DNA from: Opitutaceae bacterium
GTDB taxonomy: Bacteria; Verrucomicrobiota; Verrucomicrobiia; Opitutales; Opitutaceae
Direction: 5' to 3'
Length of the DNA: 47,385 bases
Assembly: GCA_014879845.1 (NCBI GenBank)
Contig: JACSRI010000148.1
Location: forward strand, 1-47,385
Shown here: piece after piece, positions 27,655 to 37,044 of the stretch
How positions within the stretch are numbered: the first letter of the stretch is position 1
Layout: the number at the start of each line of letters is the position of its first letter
Position numbers and translations under genes: made by a program
The notes under the pieces: generated by a model
Seen by the model: only the letters and a program-made list of their open reading frames with translations
What the model was told of the DNA's origin: nothing
The model's database searches: none

Positions 27655-30438
27655 TCACGGCAGCTCATACACCTCGACCAGCGCCTCGCCCGTGCCGCCA
27701 CCGAAACCGGCGACATGCGCAGTGTAGCTGCCGGCCGGCAATGTCACCACCACGGCGGCGTCGAGCGAGCCGGCCGGCAGGCTGAAGGCGTAGGTCGCGG
27801 CGAACGCCTCGGCCGCGCCCGGCTCCGCGCTCCACTCGTCGTTGGTCGCGACGATGCGATCCTGGTTCGCGATCGTCGTATGCACCTCGAGGCGCGGGTC
27901 GGGCATCACGCCGGTGACCTGGTAGCGCGTGAGCGTCGGACCGATGCCGCGGATGAGCACGCGCTTGGGTGTGTTGCCGTCGATGACGAAACCGGCGATG
28001 AGCGTCTCGGAGCCGGAGCCGGCGTAGTTGCGCGCCGACACGTTGACGAAGCGCGGCTGGACCGCGTCGGTCGCGTCGTAGCACTCGACGAGCACCACTC
28101 CGCTCTGCACGGGCTCGGCGCTGGCGACGTGCACGGTGCGGCTGCCGCCCACGGTCGTGGCCAGGGCCGCGTCCTTGCTCGTGCGGTCGGTGAAGCGGAA
28201 GGCGGAGAGCTGGGCGAAGAGCGCCTCGAGCGCCGGGGCCTGGCCGCTGTCGCCCCAGTTGTCGTTGCTGCCGACGATCGTATCCACGTTGTTGATCGTC
28301 GCGTGCACGGCCAGGGCGGGATCGGGCATGGTGCCGGACACCTGGAAGCGGATCAACTCGGGGCCGGCCGCGCGGATGAGCACGTCCTTGCCCTCGCCGT
28401 TGACGACAAAACCCAGGATGAGCGGGTTGCCGCCGCGGCTGGCGACGGAGCGGATGGAAACGTTGCTGATCCTCCCGGGCGCCGGCTCGGCCACGACGAT
28501 GCGGGCGATGCGGCTGGTCGTGGTGCCGCCCGAGTCGGTCACGGTCACGGTGTAGTCGGCCGCGTCGCCCGTCGTGAGCGCGGCGAACGCGAGGGAGCTG
28601 GCCGTCGCGCCTTCGACGGCGACGGCACCCTTGAACCACTGGTAGCCGAGCACGCCGGTGCCGGTGGCGGCGACGGTGAGCGTGGCGGCGGATCCGGCCG
28701 GCTGGGTCAGGCTGGCGGGATGTGCCGTGATTCGCGGCGGCACGTTGACCACGACGGCGGCGGCGGTGCTGGTGGCGGAGCCGGCGCTGTTGGTCGCGAC
28801 GACGGTGTAGGTGCCGGCGTCGCCCGCGGTGGCCTTCGCGATCGTGAACGAGCGGTCGGTGGCGCCGTCGATGGCAGTGCCGTCCTTGAGCCACTGATAC
28901 GTCGGTGCGGGCTCGCCGCTCGCGAGCGACGTGAGCGCGAGCGTGTCGCCGGCCGTGATCGTGGTGGACGCCGTCGGTTGGGTCACGAATGCCGGCGCCG
29001 TGTTGACGGCGACCTTGCTGCCCCAGATCTGCGTGCCGGTGGCCCCGTCGAGCGCAGTGAACGCCAGCAGCCAGCGGCCGCGCGATTCGTCCCACTGACG
29101 CACGAAGACGCCGCGGTAGGTCACGCCGCCGAGGACGAGCGTGGCGTCGTAGTCGCCCGTGAGCTGCCAGGTGCCGGTCGACGAGCCGGAAACCGTGCCG
29201 TCGGCCGCGAGCGTGATGGTCGAGGAATACTTCACCGTGGTGGTGATGTCCTTGCCGTGGTTGATCAGCTTGTAGTCGCTCACGATGCGGCCGACGTCGG
29301 TCGGCGCGATCGTCTCGCCGGCGTAACGGTGCGGTGCGACGACGAGCCAGTCGTCGGCGTTGACGAACATCGGGTGCACGCGCACCTGGTGAAACTCGCC
29401 CTGGCCGACGAAGCGCGTGTGGAAGATGAGGAAATACTTGTCCGTCGTCGCGTCGTAGTAGGCGGAGTTGTGCCCGGGCGACACATAGCCGGGCCGGGCC
29501 GTGCCGGTCTCGCCGGCGACGGTCTGGAACTGGCAGTTGCCCATGAGCTTCACCCCGTAGGGCGCGATGGTGGACCACTGGCTGTTGGGGATGGCCGTCG
29601 TCGCCATGTTGTTGCCGGCCGCATCCAGGTAGGGGCCGTCTGGATTCGTGGAGCGGAACACGCGCATGTTGTAGCCGCCGTTGGCTGCGAGTCCGCCGAA
29701 CGAGACGAACAGGTAGTAGTAACCCGACTCCGGGCTGGTGATGATGTAGCCGCCCTCGATCTGGGCGTGGTTGCCGCCAATCAGCCGGGTGCCCCAGCCC
29801 TGGCCGGGAAGGGGCCGGCCGAAGGTCGGCGAGCCCACGGTCTGGTCGAGCCGCAGGATGAAGATGCCACCCGAGTAGGACCCGTAGAGCATCCACAGTT
29901 GCCCGTCCTTGTCGTAGAAAACATCCGGGTCGATCGTGTTGGGGTGGATGCTGGGATTGAAACCGGAGATTCCGGTGCCGCCTCTCAGGATCTCGCCGAC
30001 ATCGGTATACGGCCCCTCGATACCATCGGCCACCGCGAGACCCATGTAGCTGCGGTAGCCCTGAAAGTCGGTCCAGACGTTGTAGTAGTAGTAGAATCTC
30101 CCGTCGCCCAGTTGAATGACGTCGGCCGCCCAGAGGGTGGTCGCATTCGTCCACGCGATCATCTCGGAAAGCTCGCTCTGAAACGTGTTGAAGTGAGCGG
30201 GCGTGCCCGAAGTCACGCTGGTCGCGACCTGCGTCCAGCGCATCAAGTCCTCCGTCCAGGCCGACGCGCCGTGCGACCCGTAGACATACCAGCGCGCGCC
30301 CGCCTTGATCACGGCCGGGTCGTGGACCGTCACATCGGCGAACGTCGGATTCGGCGGATCGTCCGCGCGCAGCACGGGCGCGCCGGCGACGAGCAGAGAG
30401 GGTAGGACGAGGCGGTGGAGGTAACGGGCGGGAAACAT
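27655..30438 (-). CDS. Secreted GH43 arabinanase-like enzyme with Ig-like domains and tandem C-terminal module
   Basis: 927-residue modular enzyme. A signal peptide (to ~25) precedes a GH43 five-bladed propeller (~30-365) with the catalytic triad visible: Asp40 in TVHDPAVI, Asp near 171 in TIDPDVFYD, and Glu near 226 in QIEGGYI, plus GHNSAYYD. The Abn2-type C-terminal beta domain (~375-480) contains TWQLTGDYDATLVLGGVTYR. Two Ig-like domains follow (each with TYQWLKDGTAI/GYQWFKGAVAV and DAGTYTV/DAADYTV), then two copies of the ~130-residue module seen in the protein at 11278 (~656-790, ~795-927). It most likely cleaves alpha-1,5-arabinan outside the cytoplasm. It is last in a four-gene minus-strand locus. 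The C-terminal modules may anchor it or guide its export. Confidence 0.9.
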   Translation of the reverse strand: MFPARYLHRLVLPSLLVAGAPVLRADDPPNPTFADVTVHDPAVIKAGARWYVYGSHGASAWTEDLMRWTQVATSVTSGTPAHFNTFQSELSEMIAWTNATTLWAADVIQLGDGRFYYYYNVWTDFQGYRSYMGLAVADGIEGPYTDVGEILRGGTGISGFNPSIHPNTIDPDVFYDKDGQLWMLYGSYSGGIFILRLDQTVGSPTFGRPLPGQGWGTRLIGGNHAQIEGGYIITSPESGYYYLFVSFGGLAANGGYNMRVFRSTNPDGPYLDAAGNNMATTAIPNSQWSTIAPYGVKLMGNCQFQTVAGETGTARPGYVSPGHNSAYYDATTDKYFLIFHTRFVGQGEFHQVRVHPMFVNADDWLVVAPHRYAGETIAPTDVGRIVSDYKLINHGKDITTTVKYSSTITLAADGTVSGSSTGTWQLTGDYDATLVLGGVTYRGVFVRQWDESRGRWLLAFTALDGATGTQIWGSKVAVNTAPAFVTQPTASTTITAGDTLALTSLASGEPAPTYQWLKDGTAIDGATDRSFTIAKATAGDAGTYTVVATNSAGSATSTAAAVVVNVPPRITAHPASLTQPAGSAATLTVAATGTGVLGYQWFKGAVAVEGATASSLAFAALTTGDAADYTVTVTDSGGTTTSRIARIVVAEPAPGRISNVSIRSVASRGGNPLILGFVVNGEGKDVLIRAAGPELIRFQVSGTMPDPALAVHATINNVDTIVGSNDNWGDSGQAPALEALFAQLSAFRFTDRTSKDAALATTVGGSRTVHVASAEPVQSGVVLVECYDATDAVQPRFVNVSARNYAGSGSETLIAGFVIDGNTPKRVLIRGIGPTLTRYQVTGVMPDPRLEVHTTIANQDRIVATNDEWSAEPGAAEAFAATYAFSLPAGSLDAAVVVTLPAGSYTAHVAGFGGGTGEALVEVYELP

Positions 30439-30462
30439 GGCGCCGTGAATTCGGAATTTAGT

Positions 30463-30531
30463 GGAGGGCCCGGCTCCTGCCGGGCCGTGGAGGCGAAACG
30501 TGCGCGCGGCGCTGCGGGAGCAGCGCCTTCC
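30463..30531. repeat. Palindromic intergenic element, family G (GGAGGGC...GGCTCC)
   Basis: The left arm GGAGGGCCCGGCTCC (30463-30477) and the degenerate right arm GGAGCAGCGCCTTCC (30517-30531) are arranged as in the copy at 31565-31634. It lies in the 134-base gap between two GH43 genes. Confidence 0.6.
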
Positions 30532-30572
30532 GCCGCGAAAGAGGAGCGTGGAATGGGAGCGTCACATGCAAC

Positions 30573-31526
30573 TCACTCGACGCCCGACGGACGTCCGAAA
30601 ACCGGCATGTTGCCGGCGGCGTCCCACCGCAGCGGCTTCACGTAGGTGTGGCGGTTGGGATCCCAGAGCGGATCGCCGACGATCTCGGTGTAGGTGCGCG
30701 CGTGGTAGACCAGCAGGTCCGTGGTGCCGTCCTCGGCCACGGTGAAGCTGTTGTGGCCGGGACCGTAGATCTTGTGCTCGTAGTCGGTCTGGAACACCGG
30801 CTCGGACGATTTCGTCCAGCTCTTCGGGTCGAGCAGGTCGGCGTCCTCGCGCGCGTGGAGCAGGCCCATGCAGTAGTTCTCGTCCGTCGCGCTCGCCGAG
30901 TAGCTGAGGAAGATGCGGCCGTGGCGGATGAGGATCGACGGGCCCTCGTTGACCCAGAAGCCGCGGATCTCCCAGTCGAACTCGGGCCTGGAGAGCCGCA
31001 CGGGCGTGCTGGCGAGCGTCGTGGGCGAACCCATACGCGCGATCATGAGGTTGGAGTTGCCCTGAATCTCCGGCTCCTTCTGCGCCCACACGTAGTAGGT
31101 CGCGCCGCGGTGGGTGAAGGCGGTGGCGTCGAGGCAGAACGCGTCGATCCCGCTGTCGACCTGCACGGGTGCGGACCATGGCCCCTCGAGCGGATTGAGC
31201 GACGTGGTCGTGATCGCCCACATGCGGTGCTGGAAGAGGTCGTACTTGATCTCGCGCGACGGTGCGGCGGCGAAGTAAATCACCCACGTGTCGAACACGC
31301 GGTGGAGCTCCGGTGCCCAGATGAGTTCGCAGTTCGGCCCGGATGCGGGCTTGTGCCAGACGTCGACGGTCGGGGCGGTCGGCAACTCGGCGATGGAGCG
31401 GGCGCGACGCAGCTCGATGCGGTCGTAGGCGGGCACCGAGGCGGTGAAGTAATACCAGCCGTCGGCGAACCGGCGGATGCACGGGTCGGCGCGCTGGAGG
31501 ATGATGGGCTGGAGGACGTTGGCCAT
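30573..31526 (-). CDS. Cytoplasmic GH43 exo-arabinofuranosidase-like enzyme
   Basis: 317-residue GH43 enzyme without signal peptide, so it should act in the cytoplasm on imported oligosaccharides. Catalytic residues: Asp14 in QRADPCIRRF, Asp near 132 in FCLDATAF, and Glu near 192 in VNEGPSIL. GHNSFTV and the tryptophan-rich IWAPELHRV strand also fit. The single-domain size and sequence character resemble exo-alpha-1,5-L-arabinofuranosidases (the GH43_26 type, from memory). Its position directly after the symporter gene supports a role in finishing arabino-oligosaccharides to L-arabinose. Confidence 0.87.
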   Translation of the reverse strand: MANVLQPIILQRADPCIRRFADGWYYFTASVPAYDRIELRRARSIAELPTAPTVDVWHKPASGPNCELIWAPELHRVFDTWVIYFAAAPSREIKYDLFQHRMWAITTTSLNPLEGPWSAPVQVDSGIDAFCLDATAFTHRGATYYVWAQKEPEIQGNSNLMIARMGSPTTLASTPVRLSRPEFDWEIRGFWVNEGPSILIRHGRIFLSYSASATDENYCMGLLHAREDADLLDPKSWTKSSEPVFQTDYEHKIYGPGHNSFTVAEDGTTDLLVYHARTYTEIVGDPLWDPNRHTYVKPLRWDAAGNMPVFGRPSGVE

Positions 31527-31564
31527 GGCAGGAGTCAGGAGGCCGGGGACGGCAATGGCATGAT

Positions 31565-31634
31565 GGAGGGCGCGGCTCCCGCCGCGCCACGTGGGCCGAG
31601 TGACATTCGCGGCGCGGCCGGAGCCGCGCCCTCC
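31565..31634. repeat. Palindromic intergenic element, family G, best copy
   Basis: GGAGGGCGCGGCTCC (31565-31579) and its perfect reverse complement GGAGCCGCGCCCTCC (31620-31634) bracket 40 bases. It lies in the gap between the symporter gene and the cytosolic GH43 gene. The transcript could form a 15-base stem. Confidence 0.8.
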
Positions 31635-31662
31635 TGGGAAGCAGAAGTGTCGGCGGGCATCA

Positions 31663-33027
31663 TCACTCGTGCACCACGCTGGCGAGCGGCTTGAGGCCGG
31701 GGATGGCGCCGGCCTTCAGGCGCGCATAGTAGCCGTCGTTGATCTTGTAGAGGAACATCACGCCGCCCATGAGCACGTGAAAGGCACCCGGGATGAGCGT
31801 GAGCATGAGATGGATACCGTGCTGGGTCTCCGGAGTCTGCACCTGGTTGGCCTCGTAGGCGAAATACACGAGCAGGCCGTTCACGATCGCGCTGGCCAGG
31901 GCCATGCCGGCCTTCTGGCAGAAGGAGATGCCGCCAAAGGACAGACCGGAGGTGCGCTGGCCGGTCTTGGCCTCGCCGTAGTCCACGGCCTCGGGGATGA
32001 TCGACCAGAAGACCGGGGCGTGGAGGTCGACCACGAAACTGAGCGTGAAGTAGAGCACGAAGGCGGCCGCGACATCGCCCGGCTGCACCATGAAGTAGAA
32101 GAGCGCGCTGAGCACACCCACGCCGATCTGCGTCCAGCGAAAGAGCTGCACCTTGCAGATGAACTTCGTCAGCCAGGTCGAGGCCACCATCGCGAGGATG
32201 GCGGCGACCACGCCCGTGCCCATGAAGGCGGACTGCATGGCGGCGTCGCCGCCGAGATAATACGTGGCGTAGTAGATCGCGACCGAGCCGCGCACGACAT
32301 ACCCGACGGTGCCGATCACGCAGACGGCGCAGAGCAGCAGCCACTGGTCGTTGCGCAGGAGCGGCCCGAGCTGGGCGAGAAACGGCCGCGGGTCGGGCCG
32401 GTGTTTCACCCGCTCGGTCGTGGTGGCGAAGCAGAAGAGGAAGAGCACGGTCGAGATCGCGCCCATCACGCCCATCGCGACCTGGTAGCCACGAGCCTTG
32501 TCCTCGCCCCACCAGCCGGCGACGATCGGCACGGCCGTGCTCACGGCCAGCGCGGCGATTTTTGCGAAGAAGAGCCGGTAGCCGTTGGCCGAGAGTCGCT
32601 CCTTCGGGTCGTCGGTCAGCACCCCGATGATCGAGATGTAGGGAATCGTCACCGCGGTGAAGACGAGCGTGACGAGGATGTAGGTGGCGTAGGCGTAGGC
32701 CAGCTTGAGGTTGTAGGCGAGGTCCGGGGTGCTGTAGGCGAGAAACACCGACACGCCGAAGGGCACGGCCATCCAGAGGAAGTAGGGGCGGTAGCGGCCC
32801 CAGCGCGTGTTCACCTTATCGGTGATCAGGCCCATCATCGGATCGGTCACGGCGTCGATGACGCGGCCGACGAAGAGCAGCGCGATGATGTGCTCGGGGC
32901 GCAGGCCGAAGATGTCGGTGTAGAAGAAATTGATGAGAAGAAAGAACGACGAGATGACGACGTTGACGGAGGCGTCGCCGGCGCCGAAGCCGATCTTCTC
33001 AAGGACGGTGAGTCGGGGAGTCTTCAT
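31663..33027 (-). CDS. GPH-family sugar:cation symporter (MFS)
   Basis: 454-residue transporter with about 12 membrane segments. The glycoside-pentoside-hexuronide family signature is clear: EKIGFGAGDASVNVV at the N-terminus, VGRVIDAVTDPMMGLITDKV and NTRWGRYRPYFLWMAVPFG in the first loop, and DYGEAKTGQRTSGLSFGG near 330. Such proteins import pentosides, glycosides or hexuronides with H+ or Na+. Set among three GH43 genes, it is likely to import arabino-oligosaccharides or arabinose. Intergenic elements flank it on both sides. No Shine-Dalgarno precedes the ATG. Confidence 0.93.
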   Translation of the reverse strand: MKTPRLTVLEKIGFGAGDASVNVVISSFFLLINFFYTDIFGLRPEHIIALLFVGRVIDAVTDPMMGLITDKVNTRWGRYRPYFLWMAVPFGVSVFLAYSTPDLAYNLKLAYAYATYILVTLVFTAVTIPYISIIGVLTDDPKERLSANGYRLFFAKIAALAVSTAVPIVAGWWGEDKARGYQVAMGVMGAISTVLFLFCFATTTERVKHRPDPRPFLAQLGPLLRNDQWLLLCAVCVIGTVGYVVRGSVAIYYATYYLGGDAAMQSAFMGTGVVAAILAMVASTWLTKFICKVQLFRWTQIGVGVLSALFYFMVQPGDVAAAFVLYFTLSFVVDLHAPVFWSIIPEAVDYGEAKTGQRTSGLSFGGISFCQKAGMALASAIVNGLLVYFAYEANQVQTPETQHGIHLMLTLIPGAFHVLMGGVMFLYKINDGYYARLKAGAIPGLKPLASVVHE

Positions 33028-33056
33028 GCGGGAAGTGCGGAGATCGCGTCAGCATG

Positions 33057-33159
33057 GAGGGCGGCGCTCCTGCGCCGCCGCGATGTAGGAGGACAGCCGC
33101 ACATCGGTCGACGGGCGTGCACACAGATGACGCGCGGCCGGGTGGGAGCCCGGCCCTCC
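33057..33159. repeat. Palindromic intergenic element, family G, longer and imperfect
   Basis: The left part GGAGGGCGGCGCTCC (from 33057) and the right part GGGAGCCCGGCCCTCC (to 33159) enclose about 70 bases that also hold a short GCGGCGCTCCTGCGCCGC hairpin. It lies in the 165-base gap between the secreted GH43 gene and the symporter gene. Confidence 0.6.
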
Positions 33160-33192
33160 AAGCGTGCGACGTGTGAAGGTGGATACACGCGG

Positions 33193-34272
33193 CTAGTCCT
33201 CGAGCACGCTCACGTAGGAATCGAGCACGGTGGGATCGACGAAGGGCCAGCCTTCGGTGTCCCAGTGCAGCTCGGCGATCTTGAGTTTCTGCAGGCCGTT
33301 GTCGGCCGCCTCGTAGGCGTGGAAGACGACGTAGTCCCGGCCGTCGAAGGTGTAGGCGCCGTTGTGGCCGACGCCGGGCCAGACGGGCGTGCCCGCGAGC
33401 AGGATCGTGCCGCCGCCCGCGGCGAGATCCTTGCCCGTTTTATCGACGTAGGGACCGCGTACGTCCTTGGAGCGGCCGAGCATCATCTTGTAGGTGCTGT
33501 CCCGGCCGCGGCAGCATTTGTCCCACGAGACGAAGAGGTAGTAGTACTCGCCCTTGCGGAAGATGAACGGCGCCTCGATTTCGGCCGGGCCGGGCTGGCG
33601 GTCGTCGAGCAGGACGGAGCGCTCGCGCTTGGCGATCGAGTACCACTCCTGCGGTTCGGCGAGGGCGCGGGCGTCGGGTGTGAGGCGCACGAGTTTGAGA
33701 CCGCCCCAGAATGAGCCGAAACTCATCCACGGCGTGCCGGTGTCGTCGACCACGACGTGGGAATCGATCGCGTTCCAGAGATCGCGGTTAGGGACGGAGC
33801 GCAGGACGATGCCCTGGTCCTCCCATGCGTAATCGGGCGAGGTGGGGTCGAGCGTCTTGTTGATGGTCAGGCCGATGGCCGAGGTGTTTTTCCCGAAGGC
33901 CGAGACCGAGTAGTAGAGGTAAAACTTGCCGTCGTACTGCAGGATGTCGGGCGCCCAGATGTGGCCGTTGAAGGTCGGGGCGACGGATTTGGCCCAGGTC
34001 GGTTCAGTTGGGAACACACGGTCGCTGAGCCGCCAATGCACCATGTCCGTGGAGGCGTAGATCTTGATGCCCGGATCGGTGCTGAAGAGATAGAAGGTGC
34101 CACCCTGTTTGGTCATCACCGGGTCGTGGATGCTGACTTGGCGGGCGCTGGCAGCGGAGAGCCCGAAGAGGCCAGCCACCGCGAGGCCGAGGATGAGGCG
34201 GCGATGACCGCGCGCACGCGCGCCGGGCGGCGAGGTGCGGGCTGGTGAAGTGGAGCGGGAAAGGAGCGGCAT
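33193..34272 (-). CDS. Secreted GH43 endo-arabinanase-like enzyme
   Basis: 359-residue single-domain GH43 enzyme. A basic n-region and hydrophobic stretch (RRLILGLAVAGLFGLSAASA) form the signal peptide. Catalytic residues: Asp near 48 in QVSIHDPVM, Asp near 170 in NAIDSHVVVDD, and Glu near 230 in AEIEAPFIF, with VGHNGAYTFDGRDYVVFHAY further on. Size and motifs resemble endo-alpha-1,5-L-arabinanases (GH43_5 type, from memory). I chose ATG 34272; the open frame runs 65 codons further upstream but those residues are Pro/Arg-rich and would bury the signal peptide. It is first in the arabinan locus, 165 bases before the symporter gene. Confidence 0.88.
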   Translation of the reverse strand: MPLLSRSTSPARTSPPGARARGHRRLILGLAVAGLFGLSAASARQVSIHDPVMTKQGGTFYLFSTDPGIKIYASTDMVHWRLSDRVFPTEPTWAKSVAPTFNGHIWAPDILQYDGKFYLYYSVSAFGKNTSAIGLTINKTLDPTSPDYAWEDQGIVLRSVPNRDLWNAIDSHVVVDDTGTPWMSFGSFWGGLKLVRLTPDARALAEPQEWYSIAKRERSVLLDDRQPGPAEIEAPFIFRKGEYYYLFVSWDKCCRGRDSTYKMMLGRSKDVRGPYVDKTGKDLAAGGGTILLAGTPVWPGVGHNGAYTFDGRDYVVFHAYEAADNGLQKLKIAELHWDTEGWPFVDPTVLDSYVSVLED

Positions 34273-34644
34273 GGCGGCGTTCGGCGTGGTGGCTAGCCGG
34301 CGGGTTCGGGGTGGGCACGAAGCACGCGGGCCCGGGCGACCGGACCGGTGTCCCGCGGTGCCCGGCGCTTGCACCACCGGACACCGCGGCCAATACCAGC
34401 AACCCGAGAATCTGGGGCGCCCAGGGGCATCGAACGAAGCGATGATCCCGGGCACAGCGGCTTTCATCGAGGCATGCGCCGAATGGGACCGAAACCCGAC
34501 AGCCTCGGGCGATTTTCTGGCCGGATCGGGGCCGGCCGGGCGGTCGTGGCCCGGAACGACCGTGGTCCGGAGCGCCCGACTAACGATTGATCGGGCGGAA
34601 CCGGCGTCCGTCGGGCCGCCGCACGGTGGCGGCGCCGGTCCGGA
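34273..34644. other. 372-base non-coding gap upstream of the arabinan locus
   Basis: No gene is apparent on either strand. It should hold the promoter of the arabinan locus and the 3' end of the kinase transcript. Two blocks made of the same units, CGGTGTCC and CCGCGGTG, stand in opposite order (34347-34360 and 34373-34388) and could fold in alternative ways. A 7-base stem CGGTCGT / ACGACCG lies at about 34540-34562. I see no convincing promoter boxes. Confidence 0.5.
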
Positions 34645-36870
34645 TCAGGAGGCGCCGGCAGGCCCCACCAGGGTCTGCGCCTCGCGCAGGAGGATCCGTG
34701 CGAAGGCCCAGTCGAACCAGAATCCCTGCACCGGAGTGCCGCGATCCGGGCGGCCGCGGAATTTGGCGTCGACCATTTCCTCGGCTTGCACGAGTTCGGC
34801 TCGCGCCTCGTCGGAGCGACCGAGGCGCACCAGGGTCATGGCGTGGATGGCGCGCACGGTGGCCGTGCGCGGCGCATTGCCATCGGGCGAGGCCAGGCTC
34901 TTGCGGCAGAGCTCGGCGGCTTGCTCGAACTGCCCGCGGCGGAACTCAAAAAGTGCCAGCGACATGGCGCGCCACCCGGCCTCGAAAGGCTGGCCTGCCG
35001 CCTCGGCGTCGGCCATCGCGTGCGTGGTCAACGCGGCGAGCGGTTCCATCGTGTCGAGGAGCTTGTCGTCGGCCGGCGCGAGCAGGCTGATCTTCACGAT
35101 ACGATCGGCGAACGTGGTCGACGATCCGGCGAAGCGCGCCACCGCCTCGCGGCGGAAACGGTCGTAGGCCGGCATGTCGCCGAGTTCGATCAGGACCGGG
35201 CCGCGCTCGAGATAGTCGAGCGTGGAGACGTCGGGACCCTCGAGTTGGTTGATGCGCAGGAGCGCGGCGAAGCGATCGGCCGCGAGTTTCCAGCGCCCGT
35301 GGATGGCGTGCCATTCGCCCACGGCGCGAAACACGGCCGCGCCCTCCATCGTCGGTTCGGTGAGCGCGACGTCGGCGAGGATCGCATCGGCCTCGTCGTG
35401 ACGTTCCTGGCTGACGAGAAGGGCCGCCGAGGTGATCTGCTCGCGGGTCTCGGCCTGCTGGCGGAGCCGGGCCTGCTGCTGCTCGGCCGCGACCGCGCGC
35501 TGGCGGGCCTCGCGTTCGCGCAGAAACAGCCAGGTCGAGGTCGTCGTCCCGATGATCAGCGCGGTGGCGACCGCGCCGACACCGGCGAAGACCGCGCGGT
35601 TGCGGCGCGCGAGCTTGCGCAGCCGGTAAAACGGACCGTGGTGGCGTGCGGTGACCGGCTCGAAATTCAGGTGGCGCTGCACGTCCATGGCCAGGCCGTT
35701 GGCCGTCTCGTAGCGGCGGCGGCGGTCCTTCTCGAGCGTCTTGAGCACGATGTCGTCGAGGTCACCGCGCACGCGGGCGATGACCTGGTGCGGGCGGGCC
35801 CGGCGCGCGTCGGCCGCGCGCTGCAGCGCCGGCGTGTCGAGTCCGTGCAGCAGCGCGCTCGGCCGTGGCGGCTGGATCTCGCGCACCTGCCGGCGCATTT
35901 CCTCGAGCCCGGCGTCGAGCAGTTTCTTGCCGTCGAAGGGCGTGCGACCTGTGAGCAGTTCGAAGAGCAGCACGCCCAGGCTGTAGATGTCGGAGCGCGT
36001 ATCCACGTCGACACCACCCATCTCGATCTGCTCCGGGCTCATGTAGGCCGGCGTGCCGATGAGCTGGGCGTAGGCCGTGAACGGGATGCGGTCGGAAAGC
36101 CGCGCCTCCGTCGCCTTGGAGATGCCGAAGTCGATCACCTTCGGCACGGGCACCCCGTCGTGCAGCGCGACCATGATGTTCGAGGGCTTGATGTCGCCGT
36201 GCACGATGCCCTTCTGGTGCGCGTGCTGGATCGCGTGGCAGATCTGGATGAACAGATCGAGGCGCTGCGGGAGGGTGAGGCGGTTCTGGTCGCAGTAGTC
36301 CGTGATCTTCACGCCGCGCACGTGCTCCATCACGAAATACGGCGAGCCGCGCTCCGTCTCGCCCGCGTCGAACACGCGTGCGATGTTCGGGTGGTCCATC
36401 ATCGCGAGCGCCTGCCGCTCGGCCTCGAAGCGCGCGATGACCGTGCGCGTCTCCATGCCCAGGCGGATGATCTTGAGCGCGACGTGGCGCCGCACGGGCT
36501 CCTCCTGCTCCGCGAGATAGACCACGCCGCAGCCGCCCTCGCCGATCTTCTGCACCAGCTTGTAGCGGCCGATGCGGGCGCCGATCGTCTCCTCGGCGTG
36601 CGGGCGCAGCGGGTCGAGCGGCGGCGGCTCCTCCAGCGGGATGCGCGTGCGCGTGAGCCGCAGCGAGGCATCGGTGCGCGTCACGAGCGTCGCGCCCTCG
36701 GCGAAGAAATCGTCGGCCTGGTCCTCGGCCGTGAGCAGCGCCTCGATGCGCGCACGCAGCGCAGGGTCGTCCGTGCAGGAAAAATCGAGGAAGGCCGCGC
36801 GCCGGGCCGGATCGGTGATCTGCCGGGCGGCGTCGAAGAGATCCTCCTCGCGCTGGCCGATGGTGTTCAT
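34645..36870 (-). CDS. Membrane Ser/Thr protein kinase with TPR-like sensor region
   Basis: 741-residue PknB-type kinase starting MNTIGQREEDLFDAA. The N-terminal ~95 residues match the short helical region common in planctomycete/verrucomicrobial kinases. The kinase domain begins with IGEGGCGVVYLAE near 107 and has VALKIIRL, the catalytic loop IVHGDIKPSNIMV near 222, DFGISKAT near 246 and GTPAYMSPEQ. The catalytic loop reads HGD rather than HRD, so activation-loop control may differ, but the Asp, Lys and Asn are present. One TM segment (AVFAGVGAVATALIIG, ~425-450) is followed by a coiled coil and helical TPR-like repeats outside the membrane. It lies downstream of an ECF sigma gene on the same strand, a common pairing in this phylum. 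Confidence 0.93.
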   Translation of the reverse strand: MNTIGQREEDLFDAARQITDPARRAAFLDFSCTDDPALRARIEALLTAEDQADDFFAEGATLVTRTDASLRLTRTRIPLEEPPPLDPLRPHAEETIGARIGRYKLVQKIGEGGCGVVYLAEQEEPVRRHVALKIIRLGMETRTVIARFEAERQALAMMDHPNIARVFDAGETERGSPYFVMEHVRGVKITDYCDQNRLTLPQRLDLFIQICHAIQHAHQKGIVHGDIKPSNIMVALHDGVPVPKVIDFGISKATEARLSDRIPFTAYAQLIGTPAYMSPEQIEMGGVDVDTRSDIYSLGVLLFELLTGRTPFDGKKLLDAGLEEMRRQVREIQPPRPSALLHGLDTPALQRAADARRARPHQVIARVRGDLDDIVLKTLEKDRRRRYETANGLAMDVQRHLNFEPVTARHHGPFYRLRKLARRNRAVFAGVGAVATALIIGTTTSTWLFLREREARQRAVAAEQQQARLRQQAETREQITSAALLVSQERHDEADAILADVALTEPTMEGAAVFRAVGEWHAIHGRWKLAADRFAALLRINQLEGPDVSTLDYLERGPVLIELGDMPAYDRFRREAVARFAGSSTTFADRIVKISLLAPADDKLLDTMEPLAALTTHAMADAEAAGQPFEAGWRAMSLALFEFRRGQFEQAAELCRKSLASPDGNAPRTATVRAIHAMTLVRLGRSDEARAELVQAEEMVDAKFRGRPDRGTPVQGFWFDWAFARILLREAQTLVGPAGAS

Positions 36871-36892
36871 CGGAGAAAAAGGCAGCCTGAAA

Positions 36893-37030
36893 GAGCCACG
36901 GATGGCACAGATATCACAGATGCACGGAACGCGACCGTGCGCGCAGGCCAAAGGGACACGTTCGCCTCAGGAAGTGGGTGATCGTCAGAGTTCGATCGTA
37001 ATCTGTGCCCATCCGTGTAATCCGTGGTTT
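36893..37030. repeat. Inverted-terminus intergenic element, family E
   Basis: The left end GCCACGGATGGCACAGAT (from 36895), with a second ATCACAGATGCACGG unit, is echoed on the other strand at the right end (37001-37030, reverse complement AAACCACGGATTACACGGAT and onward). It lies between the sigma factor and kinase genes and would fold into a long stem in their shared transcript. Confidence 0.7.
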
Positions 37031-37044
37031 CAGTCGCGCCCCGC

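Noticed and set aside
34273-34467. 65-codon upstream extension of the secreted GH43 at 33193
   Set aside because: The extension is Pro/Arg/Cys-rich and would place the signal peptide in the interior; ATG 34272 gives a standard exported GH43.
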